12,105 nt of DNA from Lachnospiraceae bacterium (lineage in GTDB: Bacteria > Bacillota > Clostridia > Lachnospirales > Lachnospiraceae), in contig CAAHDV010000182.1 of NCBI GenBank assembly GCA_900770535.1, positions 1 to 12,105 on the forward strand, written 5' to 3'. The position numbers and the translations under genes are program-made. Positions 1 through 7,096 of this stretch are shown piece after piece. Within the stretch, counting starts at the first letter, position 1; the number at the start of each line of letters is the position of its first letter. The notes beneath the pieces were generated by a model. It saw only the letters and a program-made list of their open reading frames with translations. It had not been told where the DNA came from and made no database searches.

Positions 1-20
1 ACACGACGCTCTTCCGATCT
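1..20. other. Illumina TruSeq adapter remnant at contig end
   Basis: The first 20 bases are identical to the 3' end of the standard Illumina TruSeq universal adapter, including its GCTCTTCCGATCT end. The biological reading frame of the neighbouring permease runs cleanly to base 21 and then enters the adapter. This is library sequence left on an assembly end and not genome. The true upstream sequence is unknown. Confidence 0.96.
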
Positions 21-266
21 TGTCAGAAACACGCCTTTATATACCGTCTCTCCTGCTGCTTTTACATCAATCGTTGCTCCACTGCAGAACAGATACAAAC
101 CGATCAGGGTTGGAATTCCATTCTTAAAAAGTCCTGTTGTGAAGCCTCCGATTTTTAAAGCTTCCGGGAAAAATGTGTTTACCGTGCATCCAAGCAGCAG
201 CGGGATCACCATTGCGCCTGCCGGAAATTTTTTCATTGTTCCGAGTATTCTGACATTACCAATCAT
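21..266 (-). CDS. kdgT: 2-keto-3-deoxygluconate permease-type transporter, N-terminal part (truncated by contig end)
   Basis: The fragment encodes the first 82 residues of a KdgT-family inner-membrane permease, a family that takes up 2-keto-3-deoxygluconate and related sugar acids. The start is ATG at 266, eight bases after a GGAGGG ribosome site (275-280). The N-terminus has the family pattern: a short basic start (TMKKFPAGAM), a first hydrophobic segment (MVIPLLLGCTVNTFFP), then a glycine-rich loop (GGFTTGLFKNGIPTLIGLYLF) leading to a CSGATIDVKAAGE segment, which matches the CMGASI region of E. coli KdgT as I recall it. A sigma-54 promoter lies at 333-349. The gene is divergent from the PrpR_N regulator, which suggests that regulator controls it. 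The substrate is unknown. Given the neighbouring pdxA2-type gene, a four-carbon sugar acid is as likely as ketodeoxygluconate. The rest of the gene is lost beyond the adapter. Confidence 0.85.
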
Positions 267-332
267 AACCTGTACCCTCCATACAAATCCTACTATGTTT
301 TTTGTTTCTGAACCAGTTCTGACATACTATAA

Positions 333-349
333 AGCAAACCTTATGCCTA
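333..349 (-). promoter_or_regulatory. Sigma-54 (-24/-12) promoter of kdgT
   Basis: Read on the minus strand the site is TAGGCATAAGGTTTGCT. It has the invariant GG (347-346) and GC (335-334) with the standard ten-base gap, and a good TTTGCT -12 element. The second -24 base is A instead of T. The predicted start of transcription is near 322, giving a leader of about 55 nt before the ATG at 266. The match is weaker than at the tctB and pdxA promoters but the geometry is the same. Confidence 0.72.
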
Positions 350-410
350 CTTTTCCTTTTTACGCAGTTTTTTTCTTTTTTTCTGTTTTTCGCATCCTTT
401 TTTATGTATT

Positions 411-576
411 TTGCACAAATATCAATCTCTATTTCAATGCATTATCACAATTGATTCTTTTTGCATTATCTCTGCTACATTCTATATTTTTCCTATTTCA
501 TGTGTTTTAATATTGCATAACATTTTATTTAATTGCATTTTATGGCTTGTTGAAAATCACTTTGCAATCTTTTGCA
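411..576. repeat. Array of six phased TTGCA boxes in the kdgT/regulator spacer
   Basis: TTGCA occurs on the plus strand at 411, 461, 513, 533, 562 and 572. The steps are 50, 52, 20, 29 and 10 bases, all near whole turns of the helix, so the boxes would lie on one DNA face. The last two form TTGCAA-N4-TTGCAA. The array is 60-230 bp upstream of the kdgT sigma-54 promoter, within normal enhancer range, and just upstream of the regulator's likely -10 box. It may be an operator or enhancer. Which protein binds is not shown by the sequence. Confidence 0.5.
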
Positions 577-608
577 ATTTTTTACTTTCTTTTCCGTGCA
601 AATTCCTC

Positions 609-614
609 TATAAT
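609..614 (+). promoter_or_regulatory. Possible sigma-A -10 box for the regulator gene
   Basis: A perfect TATAAT lies 43 bases before the regulator start codon. No good -35 hexamer is found 16-19 bases upstream (the region is T-rich, TTTCTT-like), so the promoter may need help from a protein bound to the TTGCA array, or the match may be chance in AT-rich DNA. Confidence 0.4.
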
Positions 615-656
615 CATCATCAGACAGTAATTTTCATGCACAAATGGAGGTTTTCT

Positions 657-2576
657 ATGATCCACATGATTTTTTATGCTCCTTATCCCCAGATCGTCCC
701 TCTCATTAAGCAGGTTTTCCAGGAACGTCCGGACCGTGATGAGATTGAATACAAAATTGTACAGGATTTCTACAATAATCCGCTTCAGGATCTGAACGCC
801 GATGTCGTGATCGCCCGCGGCTTCTCTGCCCTGACCATGAAGCAGCGCGGCTACATCTGCGCAGAGCTGAAGGTCGGCGGCTATGATGTCATTGCTGCCG
901 TCCTGAAAGCGCGCCGCATGTGTCCCGGGCTGTCTCACATTGCGGTGATCGGAGCCTTTAACATGATCTACGGTATTGAAAGCATCCGGGATGCATTTCC
1001 CGACATGAAGCTCTCTACCTACCCGGTCAATTCTGAAACCCTGCTTGCTGACGCCATCCGGCAGGCAATTGCCGATGGATGTGACGCCCTGGTCGGAAAC
1101 TATACAGGCGTTGAGCTGGCCAAAAAAAGCGGTCTTCCGGCTGTCATGATCGAATCCGGCCAGGAAGCCATCAACAATGCGATCGATGAGGCAAAATCCG
1201 CAGCCGAAATTGACTTAAGAGAGAAAATGCGCAGTGCCCAGATGGCCAATATCATGAACTATTCCTTTCAGGGCATCCTTTCCACAGATCAGAACGGTAT
1301 CATCACATTCGCAAATAAATACTGCTATTCTATCCTGGATTCCGGCCACGCGCTCCTTACCGGACGCAGCATCCTGGATTTTTTCCCCAATCTCCCGGTG
1401 GAGGAGGTTACCAGAAACGGAAAAAAGCTTCTTTCCGAGCTGCACATCTATGCCTCCTACCAACTGATGGTAAACTGCGTTCCGGCACCGGATAACAGCG
1501 GAAATACCGGCTGTGTTCTGACCTTTCAGGATACAAGCCGCATCCAGGCAGATGAGCTGCAGGTACGAAAAAAGCTGCGTCATTCGAGTTTTCAGGCAAA
1601 ATATCAGTTTTCCAATATCCTGCACAAAAGCAGGATCATGGATTCTGTGATTTCCGATGCCATGACCTACAGCTATTCCGACTCAAATATCCTGATCTGC
1701 GGAGAAACCGGAACCGGAAAAGAGCTCTTTGCACAAAGCATCCACAACTCCAGTTCCCGCAAAAACCATCCCTTTGTGGCGATCAACTGCTCGGCACTCC
1801 CGGAAAACCTTCTGGAAAGTGAACTGTTCGGCTATGTAGAAGGTGCTTTTACCGGCGCTTCCAAAGGCGGAAAAATGGGATTCTTCGAGCTGGCACACAA
1901 AGGCACCATCTTCTTAGACGAAATCGGAGATGTATCTCCAAACCTCCAGAGCCGTCTGCTGCGTGTTCTGCAGGAGCGCGAGGTCGTGCGTCTCGGAAGT
2001 GATACCGTCATTCCGGTTGATGTGCGCGTTATCTCTGCCACCAACAAAAACCTGAAAGAGGAAGTGGCTAACGGCAGGTTCCGCCAGGATCTGCTTTACC
2101 GGCTGGATGTTCTGGAGCTGAACCTCCCGCCGCTGCGAAACCGGGAGCAGGATGCGCTCTTTCTTCTGAGTCAGCAGATCTCCTATGAGCATGAACGCAC
2201 CGGCTGCATCCTGACAGGACTTTCCGAAGAGGGAGCCAGCCTGATCACGCAGTATCCCTGGCCCGGAAATATCCGTGAAATGCGAAATTTCTGCCAGAGA
2301 CTCTCCATACTGACCCAGAATCCGCTTGCCACACCTGCAGATATCCTGAAGGTCCTTCCGGATGCAGCTGCCGCCCCCACTCCAGACGAGCCGGAAAAAG
2401 CAGACCGGTCAACGCCCAGAGACGCACCGGTCTATTCCCTTTACGATGAGCGGGAAGAAATTCTGAAAGCGCTCTATACCTTCCACAACAGCCGCACAAA
2501 AACTGCAGAATTTCTCGGAATGGACAAAAGTACCTTGTGGCGGAAAATGAAAAAATATAAAATCCTTCTTCCATGA
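657..2576 (+). CDS. Sigma-54-dependent enhancer-binding activator, PrpR_N-PAS-AAA+-Fis type
   Basis: This 639-residue protein activates sigma-54 RNA polymerase by ATP hydrolysis. Residues about 5-185 match the PrpR_N sensor domain of propionate-type regulators. A PAS domain follows (about 195-300, starting near NYSFQGILSTDQNGIITFAN). The AAA+ domain has Walker A GETGTGKE (349-356), the sigma-54-contacting GAFTGA loop (396-401), Walker B GTIFLDEI (416-423) and WPGNIRE (535-541). A Fis-type helix-turn-helix ends the protein (about 598-636, RTKTAEFLGMDKSTLWRKMKKYK). All key ATPase and sigma-54 residues are present, so it should be functional. ATG 657 is chosen because TGGAGG lies six bases upstream. 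In-frame starts at 411 and 636 lie before that site. Three sigma-54 promoters in the window (kdgT, tctB, pdxA) are its likely targets. The effector is probably a small carboxylate or a pathway intermediate, but this is inferred from the family and neighbours. Confidence 0.93.
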   Translation: MIHMIFYAPYPQIVPLIKQVFQERPDRDEIEYKIVQDFYNNPLQDLNADVVIARGFSALTMKQRGYICAELKVGGYDVIAAVLKARRMCPGLSHIAVIGAFNMIYGIESIRDAFPDMKLSTYPVNSETLLADAIRQAIADGCDALVGNYTGVELAKKSGLPAVMIESGQEAINNAIDEAKSAAEIDLREKMRSAQMANIMNYSFQGILSTDQNGIITFANKYCYSILDSGHALLTGRSILDFFPNLPVEEVTRNGKKLLSELHIYASYQLMVNCVPAPDNSGNTGCVLTFQDTSRIQADELQVRKKLRHSSFQAKYQFSNILHKSRIMDSVISDAMTYSYSDSNILICGETGTGKELFAQSIHNSSSRKNHPFVAINCSALPENLLESELFGYVEGAFTGASKGGKMGFFELAHKGTIFLDEIGDVSPNLQSRLLRVLQEREVVRLGSDTVIPVDVRVISATNKNLKEEVANGRFRQDLLYRLDVLELNLPPLRNREQDALFLLSQQISYEHERTGCILTGLSEEGASLITQYPWPGNIREMRNFCQRLSILTQNPLATPADILKVLPDAAAAPTPDEPEKADRSTPRDAPVYSLYDEREEILKALYTFHNSRTKTAEFLGMDKSTLWRKMKKYKILLP

Positions 2577-2587
2577 TATTTCACCAC

Positions 2588-2627
2588 AAAAACGGGGAAT
2601 GCGCAAAATGGCGCATTCCCCGTTTTT
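2588..2627. terminator. Bidirectional Rho-independent terminator between regulator and tctC
   Basis: A perfect 17-bp inverted repeat (AAAAACGGGGAATGCGC at 2588-2604 and its complement at 2611-2627) surrounds a six-base loop. Each strand ends in a run of five T, so it can stop both the plus-strand regulator transcript (stop codon 2574-2576) and the convergent tctBAC transcript (stop codon 2651-2653). Confidence 0.93.
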
Positions 2628-2650
2628 ATCAGTATTTTCCAAAGCCCGTG

Positions 2651-3640
2651 TTACTTTAATCCATTTTCAGCCATATAGTCAGCCTCATACTTGGTCACGT
2701 ATTCCGTTGCTGCTGTGGTATCCATGTAGTCTGCGATCAGCTTATTTGCGTCAATGTACTCATTCTTCCATGCATCCGTCTCTGATACGCTTCCGAGTAC
2801 CTCGCTCCAGTAAGCAGCAGCCTCATCACTCATGGCTGCCGGAGCTGCAACACCACGCCATACCGGAACCTCTACATTGTTGTAATCTCCCACTTCACTT
2901 AAGGTCGGAGCATCTGCCAGATTGCCGGTATAGCGCTCATTTGCCAGCGCCAGGATCGGGATCAGGGAACCAGCCTCAACATATTCAGAGGCTGCTGCCG
3001 GTTTTGCGATAACAAACTCCACATGTCCGCCTAATGCCGCAGTGATCGCGTCACCGGTAGAATCATAGGTAATGTAAGTCAGCTGGTCTTCGGATACTCC
3101 CAGTTCTGTGATCAGTGCCTGATAGGTAGCAATGTCATCACCCTTGGAACCTCCGATGACCACCTTATTGCCCGCCTTTACCGCGTCAATAACATCTGCA
3201 AAGGTATCATACTTTGCATCTTTTCCCTTGAATAAGAGCTGCTTGTCCACTGCCATAACCGCAAGAATACGGAAATTAGAAGAACGGTTCTTGGTATTGG
3301 TCACCATCGGCATCAGATCGCCGCTGTTGAAGGTCAAAAGCTGATAATCCGCATTCTTTTTCAGACCTGCCACTTCATTACGTCCTACCTCACCGGAACC
3401 GTCTGTCTTGTTGGTCACTACGATGGTCTGGCCATTGACAAGATTCTGGGCAGTCATAATATCGCTGATCTTACGGGTAAAAATATCCGATCCGCCGCCG
3501 GCGCTGGATGTACACATCCACTGGATCGTTTTAGTCGGAGTAAAGGTTCCATCCTTCACATCCTTGCTGCCGCAGCCGGTCACCAGTACGGATGCTGCCA
3601 TAACGCCTGCCATGATACCTGCTAAAAGTCTCTTTTTCAT
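2651..3640 (-). CDS. tctC: Tripartite tricarboxylate transporter solute-binding lipoprotein (TctC/Bug family)
   Basis: This is the extracytoplasmic substrate receptor of a tripartite tricarboxylate transporter. The protein of 329 residues, a typical length, begins with a lipoprotein signal: MKKR, a hydrophobic core and lipobox LVTGC with Cys23 as lipidation site. That fits a cell-surface-anchored receptor in a Gram-positive. The mature part has Bug-family features: a start of the fold at KTIQWMCTSSAGGGSDIFTR, VVTNKTDGSGEVGRNEVAG, and a long C-terminal helical region ending AENGLK. The start is ATG 3640, nine bases after GGAGGG (3650-3655). The frame is open upstream to 3748, but that part has no ribosome site and overlaps the end of tctA. 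It is the last gene of tctB-tctA-tctC, 43 nt after tctA. Family members bind citrate, other di- and tricarboxylates and aromatic or sugar acids. The ligand here cannot be read from sequence. Confidence 0.92.
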   Translation of the reverse strand: MKKRLLAGIMAGVMAASVLVTGCGSKDVKDGTFTPTKTIQWMCTSSAGGGSDIFTRKISDIMTAQNLVNGQTIVVTNKTDGSGEVGRNEVAGLKKNADYQLLTFNSGDLMPMVTNTKNRSSNFRILAVMAVDKQLLFKGKDAKYDTFADVIDAVKAGNKVVIGGSKGDDIATYQALITELGVSEDQLTYITYDSTGDAITAALGGHVEFVIAKPAAASEYVEAGSLIPILALANERYTGNLADAPTLSEVGDYNNVEVPVWRGVAAPAAMSDEAAAYWSEVLGSVSETDAWKNEYIDANKLIADYMDTTAATEYVTKYEADYMAENGLK

Positions 3641-3683
3641 AAATATAAACCCTCCATTTATTATTTTCACAGTTTTTGTTTTT

Positions 3684-5207
3684 TCAGGCTGCCGCGCCTT
3701 TCTTTTTGGCCAGAACCGGACGCAGGGCTGAAGCAAGAATAATCGCAAAGAAAATGATCATCAGCACACAGGTGATCGGTCTTGTAAAGAAAATGCTTAA
3801 GCTTCCGCCGGAAAGAATAAATGCCTTACGCATGTTGTTCTCCAGAAGCGGTGCCAGTACAAAGGATAACAGCATCGGGGCTGACGGGAAATTGTTCTTG
3901 TTTAAAAGATATCCCACAATGCCGGACAGGAACATTACAATGACACCATACATGGAATTGCTGGTGCTGTAGGAGCCTACGATACAGACCACCGTGATGA
4001 TCGGGATCATGTATTTTACCGGTACAGACAAAATCTGGATCAGGAACGGAATAATACAGATCGCAACCAGTAAGGTGAAAACATTTGCCAGATACAGGGA
4101 AGCGATCAGGCCCCAGCAGAACTCCGGCTCGTTCTCAAACAGAAGCGGGCCCGGAGATAAGCCCCACATCATCAGACCGCCTAATAAAACAGCGCCGGTT
4201 CCGGATCCCGGAATTCCAAGTGCCAGAAGCGGTGCGAAGGCCCCTGCCGCTGCTGCGTTGTTTGCTGCCTCTGCTGCCGCAATACCCTCAATCGCGCCGG
4301 TACCAAGAGGCTCCTCACTCTTAAATTTTTTCTGGACTGCATAGCCCATGAAAGAACCTGTAGTAGCACCTGCGCCCGGAAGAACACCGATAAAGGTTCC
4401 CATCAGTCCGGAACGGAGTGCCGGCGGAAGCAGTCTTTTAAAGTCATGACCGGTCAGCATGGAACCGCGGATGGAAAGCTTCATCTCATGTTTCGCGGAA
4501 CCTGCACGCTTCTCATTGTCGGAATCACGGTCATTGATCAGCTTGATGACCTGCGCAAAGCCAACCGCACCAATAACAAACGGGGTAAACGGAATGCCGC
4601 CGAGCAGATGCATGCTTCCAAACTCATAGCGCGGAGCGCCGGACAGGGTATCCATTCCCATGCTTGCAAGCAGAATACCAAAACAGGTAATGACTACGCC
4701 CTTGATGGGATTTTCTCCGACCAGCCAGCTGATGGATGTCATGGCGATCAGCAGGATCGCTGTCATCTCGGACGGACCAAATTTCAGTCCCAGGTTTGCA
4801 AGGCCGGGTCCCATAAAGGTCAGGATAAACATGCCGATGGTACCGCCGATGCAAGAGGCCATGTTTGCGGTTAAAAGCGCCTGTCCTGGTCTCTTTCTCT
4901 TTGTTGCCATCGGATAACCGTCCAGAGTGGTGCATACCGCCGGAGAATCTCCCGGGATGTTTAAAAGAATTGCGCTGAAGCTTCCGCCGTACATATTGGA
5001 ATAGTACAGGGCGCCCAGCATGATGATCGCCGTTGCCGGATTAAACTTGTATGTCAGCGGCAAAAGCAGTGCAACACCGGCCAGAGAACCAATACCTGGC
5101 ATTGCGCCAACAATCAGTCCAAGAACTGCGCCAAGCATACATACTCCAATGTTCATCGGAGTCAGTGCTGTGCCAAAGCCCTGGATCAGCATGGAAAAGT
5201 TTTGCAT
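3684..5207 (-). CDS. tctA: Tripartite tricarboxylate transporter large membrane subunit TctA
   Basis: The 507-residue protein is the large, multi-pass channel subunit of the secondary TTT transporter and has the usual family length. Conserved TctA features are visible: the first glycine-rich segment GLIVGAMPGIGSLAGVALLLP (about 30-50), MYGGSFSAILLNIPGDSPA (about 72-90) followed by TLDGYP, a second copy of the glycine/proline motif (TFIGVLPGAGATTGSFMGY), and AAEAANNAAAAGAFAPLLALGIPGSG. Many hydrophobic segments span the whole length. The start is ATG 5207, preceded by GGGAGG with a nine-base spacer. The ribosome site overlaps the tctB stop codon and the two genes are 14 nt apart, so translation is probably coupled. 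The predicted function is cation-driven uptake of the carboxylate delivered by TctC, together with TctB. Confidence 0.95.
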   Translation of the reverse strand: MQNFSMLIQGFGTALTPMNIGVCMLGAVLGLIVGAMPGIGSLAGVALLLPLTYKFNPATAIIMLGALYYSNMYGGSFSAILLNIPGDSPAVCTTLDGYPMATKRKRPGQALLTANMASCIGGTIGMFILTFMGPGLANLGLKFGPSEMTAILLIAMTSISWLVGENPIKGVVITCFGILLASMGMDTLSGAPRYEFGSMHLLGGIPFTPFVIGAVGFAQVIKLINDRDSDNEKRAGSAKHEMKLSIRGSMLTGHDFKRLLPPALRSGLMGTFIGVLPGAGATTGSFMGYAVQKKFKSEEPLGTGAIEGIAAAEAANNAAAAGAFAPLLALGIPGSGTGAVLLGGLMMWGLSPGPLLFENEPEFCWGLIASLYLANVFTLLVAICIIPFLIQILSVPVKYMIPIITVVCIVGSYSTSNSMYGVIVMFLSGIVGYLLNKNNFPSAPMLLSFVLAPLLENNMRKAFILSGGSLSIFFTRPITCVLMIIFFAIILASALRPVLAKKKGAAA

Positions 5208-5221
5208 ATTCCGTTTCCTCC

Positions 5222-5668
5222 CTACATAAAGTTTTCAAACAGTCCCCACGGGAACTGAACCTGCAGCCATCCGGCAAAAACCCCCAGCACAATGACTGCC
5301 ACGATCGCTTCAATGATGATGATGTGCAGGATCGGGGTTCCCTTCTCAATCACCAGAAGCCAGAAGAGCACATACAGAAAGATCATCGGGATCATGCCAA
5401 TGATGAAGCTTCCCGCGATCACACCTGCGCCGCCAGCGATAACCAGAAGCTCATTTTTGTTGTACTGTGGTTTATCCTCCTCTTTCAGTGTCTGGAAGAA
5501 TGCGGCCACACTGGAAATCACCATGACCACAGCAATGATGCTGGGGAAAAATCCCGCTTTCGGTTCCTTGTCCCAGAACCCCAGCTGCGTAAATCCAACC
5601 ACTGCAAACACCACTCCCATCAGTGCCATTGCGATCGGGATCAGCTGTTTTGAACCAAACCTTTTCAC
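5222..5668 (-). CDS. tctB: Tripartite tricarboxylate transporter small membrane subunit TctB
   Basis: The 148-residue protein has the four-helix layout of TctB: a first segment near residues 8-28 (LIPIAMALMGVVFAVVGF), a conserved GFFPSIIAVVMVISSVAAFF segment, a central pair (about 75-105) and a last helix (IIIIEAIVAVIVLGVFAGWL). The start codon is GTG at 5668, supported by AGGAGG (5678-5683) nine bases upstream. No in-frame ATG occurs near it. It is the first gene of the tctB-tctA-tctC operon, which differs from the C-B-A order common in Proteobacteria. A sigma-54 promoter at 5727-5742 gives a leader of about 48 nt. TctB is essential for transport with TctA, but its exact role is not well known. 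Confidence 0.9.
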   Translation of the reverse strand: MKRFGSKQLIPIAMALMGVVFAVVGFTQLGFWDKEPKAGFFPSIIAVVMVISSVAAFFQTLKEEDKPQYNKNELLVIAGGAGVIAGSFIIGMIPMIFLYVLFWLLVIEKGTPILHIIIIEAIVAVIVLGVFAGWLQVQFPWGLFENFM

Positions 5669-5726
5669 CTTGTTCTACCTCCTCTTACTCACATCCTGCT
5701 CCGGATGTCCTGATAAGCATATAGAA

Positions 5727-5742
5727 AGCAAGGCTTGTGCCA
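5727..5742 (-). promoter_or_regulatory. Sigma-54 (-24/-12) promoter of tctBAC
   Basis: On the minus strand the site reads TGGCACAAGCCTTGCT, a near-perfect match to the TGGCAC-N5-TTGCW consensus, with GG (5741-5740) and GC (5729-5728) ten bases apart. The predicted start of transcription is near 5716, 48 nt before the GTG of tctB. No comparable sigma-A promoter is evident. Confidence 0.9.
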
Positions 5743-5880
5743 TGTCGCTGTTTTTTAGCTGTTTTTTGTAAAACATTGTTCAAAGCGCCAAATTTCATCG
5801 TGATTTTGCCCAATTTAGCATTCTGTTTCTTCTTTTTCGTTCATCACTATGTCCTGATATGTTGCATTTTTCTCAATTAT

Positions 5881-5943
5881 GTTTCCATTTCCTTTATTAC
5901 GTTTCATGTTGTTTCATTTTAGTGCGCATCGTTTCATTGAAAC
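5881..5943. promoter_or_regulatory. Candidate enhancer (UAS) for tctBAC: phased GTTTC boxes and a GTTTCA palindrome
   Basis: GTTTC boxes start at 5881, 5901, 5911 and 5931 on the plus strand, with steps of 20, 10 and 20 bases, all whole helical turns. The last three are GTTTCA. The final one is half of the perfect palindrome GTTTCATTGAAAC (5931-5943). The block begins 139 bp upstream of the -24 element, within the usual range for sigma-54 activators, and resembles the block upstream of pdxA. Binding by the PrpR_N-type regulator is inferred. Confidence 0.62.
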
Positions 5944-5944
5944 A

Positions 5945-5971
5945 AAGAAAAAGGACTCCTTTCGGAGTCCC
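5945..5971 (-). terminator. Rho-independent terminator after pdxA
   Basis: On the minus strand GGACTCC pairs with GGAGTCC across a stable GAAA tetraloop and is followed by TTTTTCTTTG. It lies 40 nt after the pdxA stop codon and separates pdxA from tctBAC, so the two units need their own promoters, and each has one. Its T-rich tail runs into the GTTTCATTGAAAC palindrome. Confidence 0.85.
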
Positions 5972-6010
5972 TTTCCTATATGCAATACAAAATTTTACCG
6001 GATGGCTTTG

Positions 6011-7030
6011 TTATTTTGCTGCAACAGCTGCCATAGTAGCACACTGTTTTACAGCATTCTCAAACGATGCCGTTGTCACCACACCTTTACCTGCAATATC
6101 GTAAGCAGTTCCGTGACCGCAGGTAACGATCGGAATCGGGAAGCCGCCTGCAACGGTAATACCGCCCTCGAAACCAATCAGCTTCAGCGCGATCTGGCCC
6201 TGATCATGATACATGGTAACCACGCCGTCAAACTCTTTCTTAACCAGAGCCTTGTGGAACACGATATCAGACGGATATGGGCCGGTAGCATTGATGCCTT
6301 CCTTCTGTGCCCACTCGATAGCCGGACGGATGACATCAATTTCCTCACGTCCGCAGTCCCCATTCTCACCGCAATGCGGATTCAGCGCAGCAACGCCGAT
6401 CCTCGGATTCTCAATTCCTGCTCCGGTCAGGGTCTTATAGGAAAGACGGATTGCCCGCTTAATGCGAAGTCCATCATTCTCACTTAAGTCCGCGCTTACC
6501 TGGGAAATCGGAATATGGCTCGTGGTTCTGGTCGTGTAAAGACCATTGGTTACGTTAATCTCACCAAACGGATCTGTGTGTCCCAGAAGCTTTGCAAGAT
6601 AATGATGCTCACTCTCCAGGGTCAGTCCTGCATCATGCATGCCGGCTTTATTTAACGGACCAAAGACATAGCCGCCAATCTTGCCTGCCTGCCATAATTC
6701 CACGCCAAGCTTCAGCATATCCAGACATGCCTTACCGCTTACTACAGTCTTAACTCCAAACGGAACCTCCTCCGGATCTACATTTTTCTGATCCAGCACC
6801 GGAAGGCCCTTCTCCCAGTCTGCCTCTTCTGCATCGGAGATCACCTGAAGCTTCACCTTGTCCTTTGTCCCGGTCACCTCAAGCGCACGCTCCAGCACCC
6901 GGAGATCTCCGATCACGATCGGCTTACAGTACTGCTCATAAAACCCTTCTGCCGCGCACTTTGCCACAAGCTCCGGACCAACACCGGCAGCATCTCCAAG
7001 AAGTACACCAATCACTGGTTTTGTTGCCAT
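6011..7030 (-). CDS. pdxA: PdxA-family NAD-dependent dehydrogenase, PdxA2-type (4-phospho-D-threonate/erythronate dehydrogenase-like)
   Basis: This 339-residue protein belongs to the PdxA family, which oxidises 4-hydroxy-L-threonine 4-phosphate in vitamin B6 synthesis. The PdxA2 branch instead oxidises 4-phospho-D-threonate or 4-phospho-D-erythronate, with decarboxylation to dihydroxyacetone phosphate. The metal-binding histidines are all present: His172 (TSHIPI), His219 (LNPHCGE) and His275 (MYHDQGQ). So are the N-terminal GDAAGVGPE and FGPLNKAGM motifs. The start is ATG 7030, eight bases after GGAGGG (7039-7044). It is a single-gene unit between a sigma-54 promoter (7097-7113) and a terminator (5945-5971). 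Inducible sigma-54 control beside a carboxylate transporter and no pyridoxine genes favours a catabolic PdxA2 role. That is an inference, and no DUF1537 kinase to make the phosphorylated substrate is in the window. Confidence 0.9.
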   Translation of the reverse strand: MATKPVIGVLLGDAAGVGPELVAKCAAEGFYEQYCKPIVIGDLRVLERALEVTGTKDKVKLQVISDAEEADWEKGLPVLDQKNVDPEEVPFGVKTVVSGKACLDMLKLGVELWQAGKIGGYVFGPLNKAGMHDAGLTLESEHHYLAKLLGHTDPFGEINVTNGLYTTRTTSHIPISQVSADLSENDGLRIKRAIRLSYKTLTGAGIENPRIGVAALNPHCGENGDCGREEIDVIRPAIEWAQKEGINATGPYPSDIVFHKALVKKEFDGVVTMYHDQGQIALKLIGFEGGITVAGGFPIPIVTCGHGTAYDIAGKGVVTTASFENAVKQCATMAAVAAK

Positions 7031-7096
7031 ATCAAATACCCTCCTTTTTCCTTAAATGCACTGATATTTTTGCATTTATGTTCTGACCATATAATA

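Noticed and set aside
139..510. Plus-strand open frame of 123 codons in the kdgT/regulator region
   Set aside because: It is antisense to kdgT and then runs through T-rich non-coding DNA. The product is a low-complexity F/L string without a ribosome site. The kdgT frame on the other strand has a good start and clear homology.
562..576. TTGCA boxes as -12 elements of plus-strand sigma-54 promoters for the regulator
   Set aside because: No GG occurs ten bases upstream of the GC in any of them, so the -24 element is missing.
411..656. N-terminal extension of the sigma-54 regulator (82 extra codons)
   Set aside because: It lies before the TGGAGG ribosome site and the TATAAT box, has no family similarity and covers the TTGCA array. 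Translation from ATG 657 gives a normal PrpR_N start.
5051..5653. Plus-strand 200-codon frame opposite tctB and tctA
   Set aside because: It is a shadow of strongly supported minus-strand genes. Its H/Q/N-rich composition is typical of antisense translation and there is no ribosome site.
5881..5943. Short regular repeats as a possible CRISPR array
   Set aside because: The repeated unit is only 5-6 bases with 10-20 base steps. There is no 24-37 base repeat with unique spacers and no cas gene. Phased regulator boxes explain it better.
5879..6487. Plus-strand 202-codon frame over the UAS, terminator and the 3' end of pdxA
   Set aside because: It crosses a terminator and is antisense to conserved PdxA codons. 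There is no recognisable domain.
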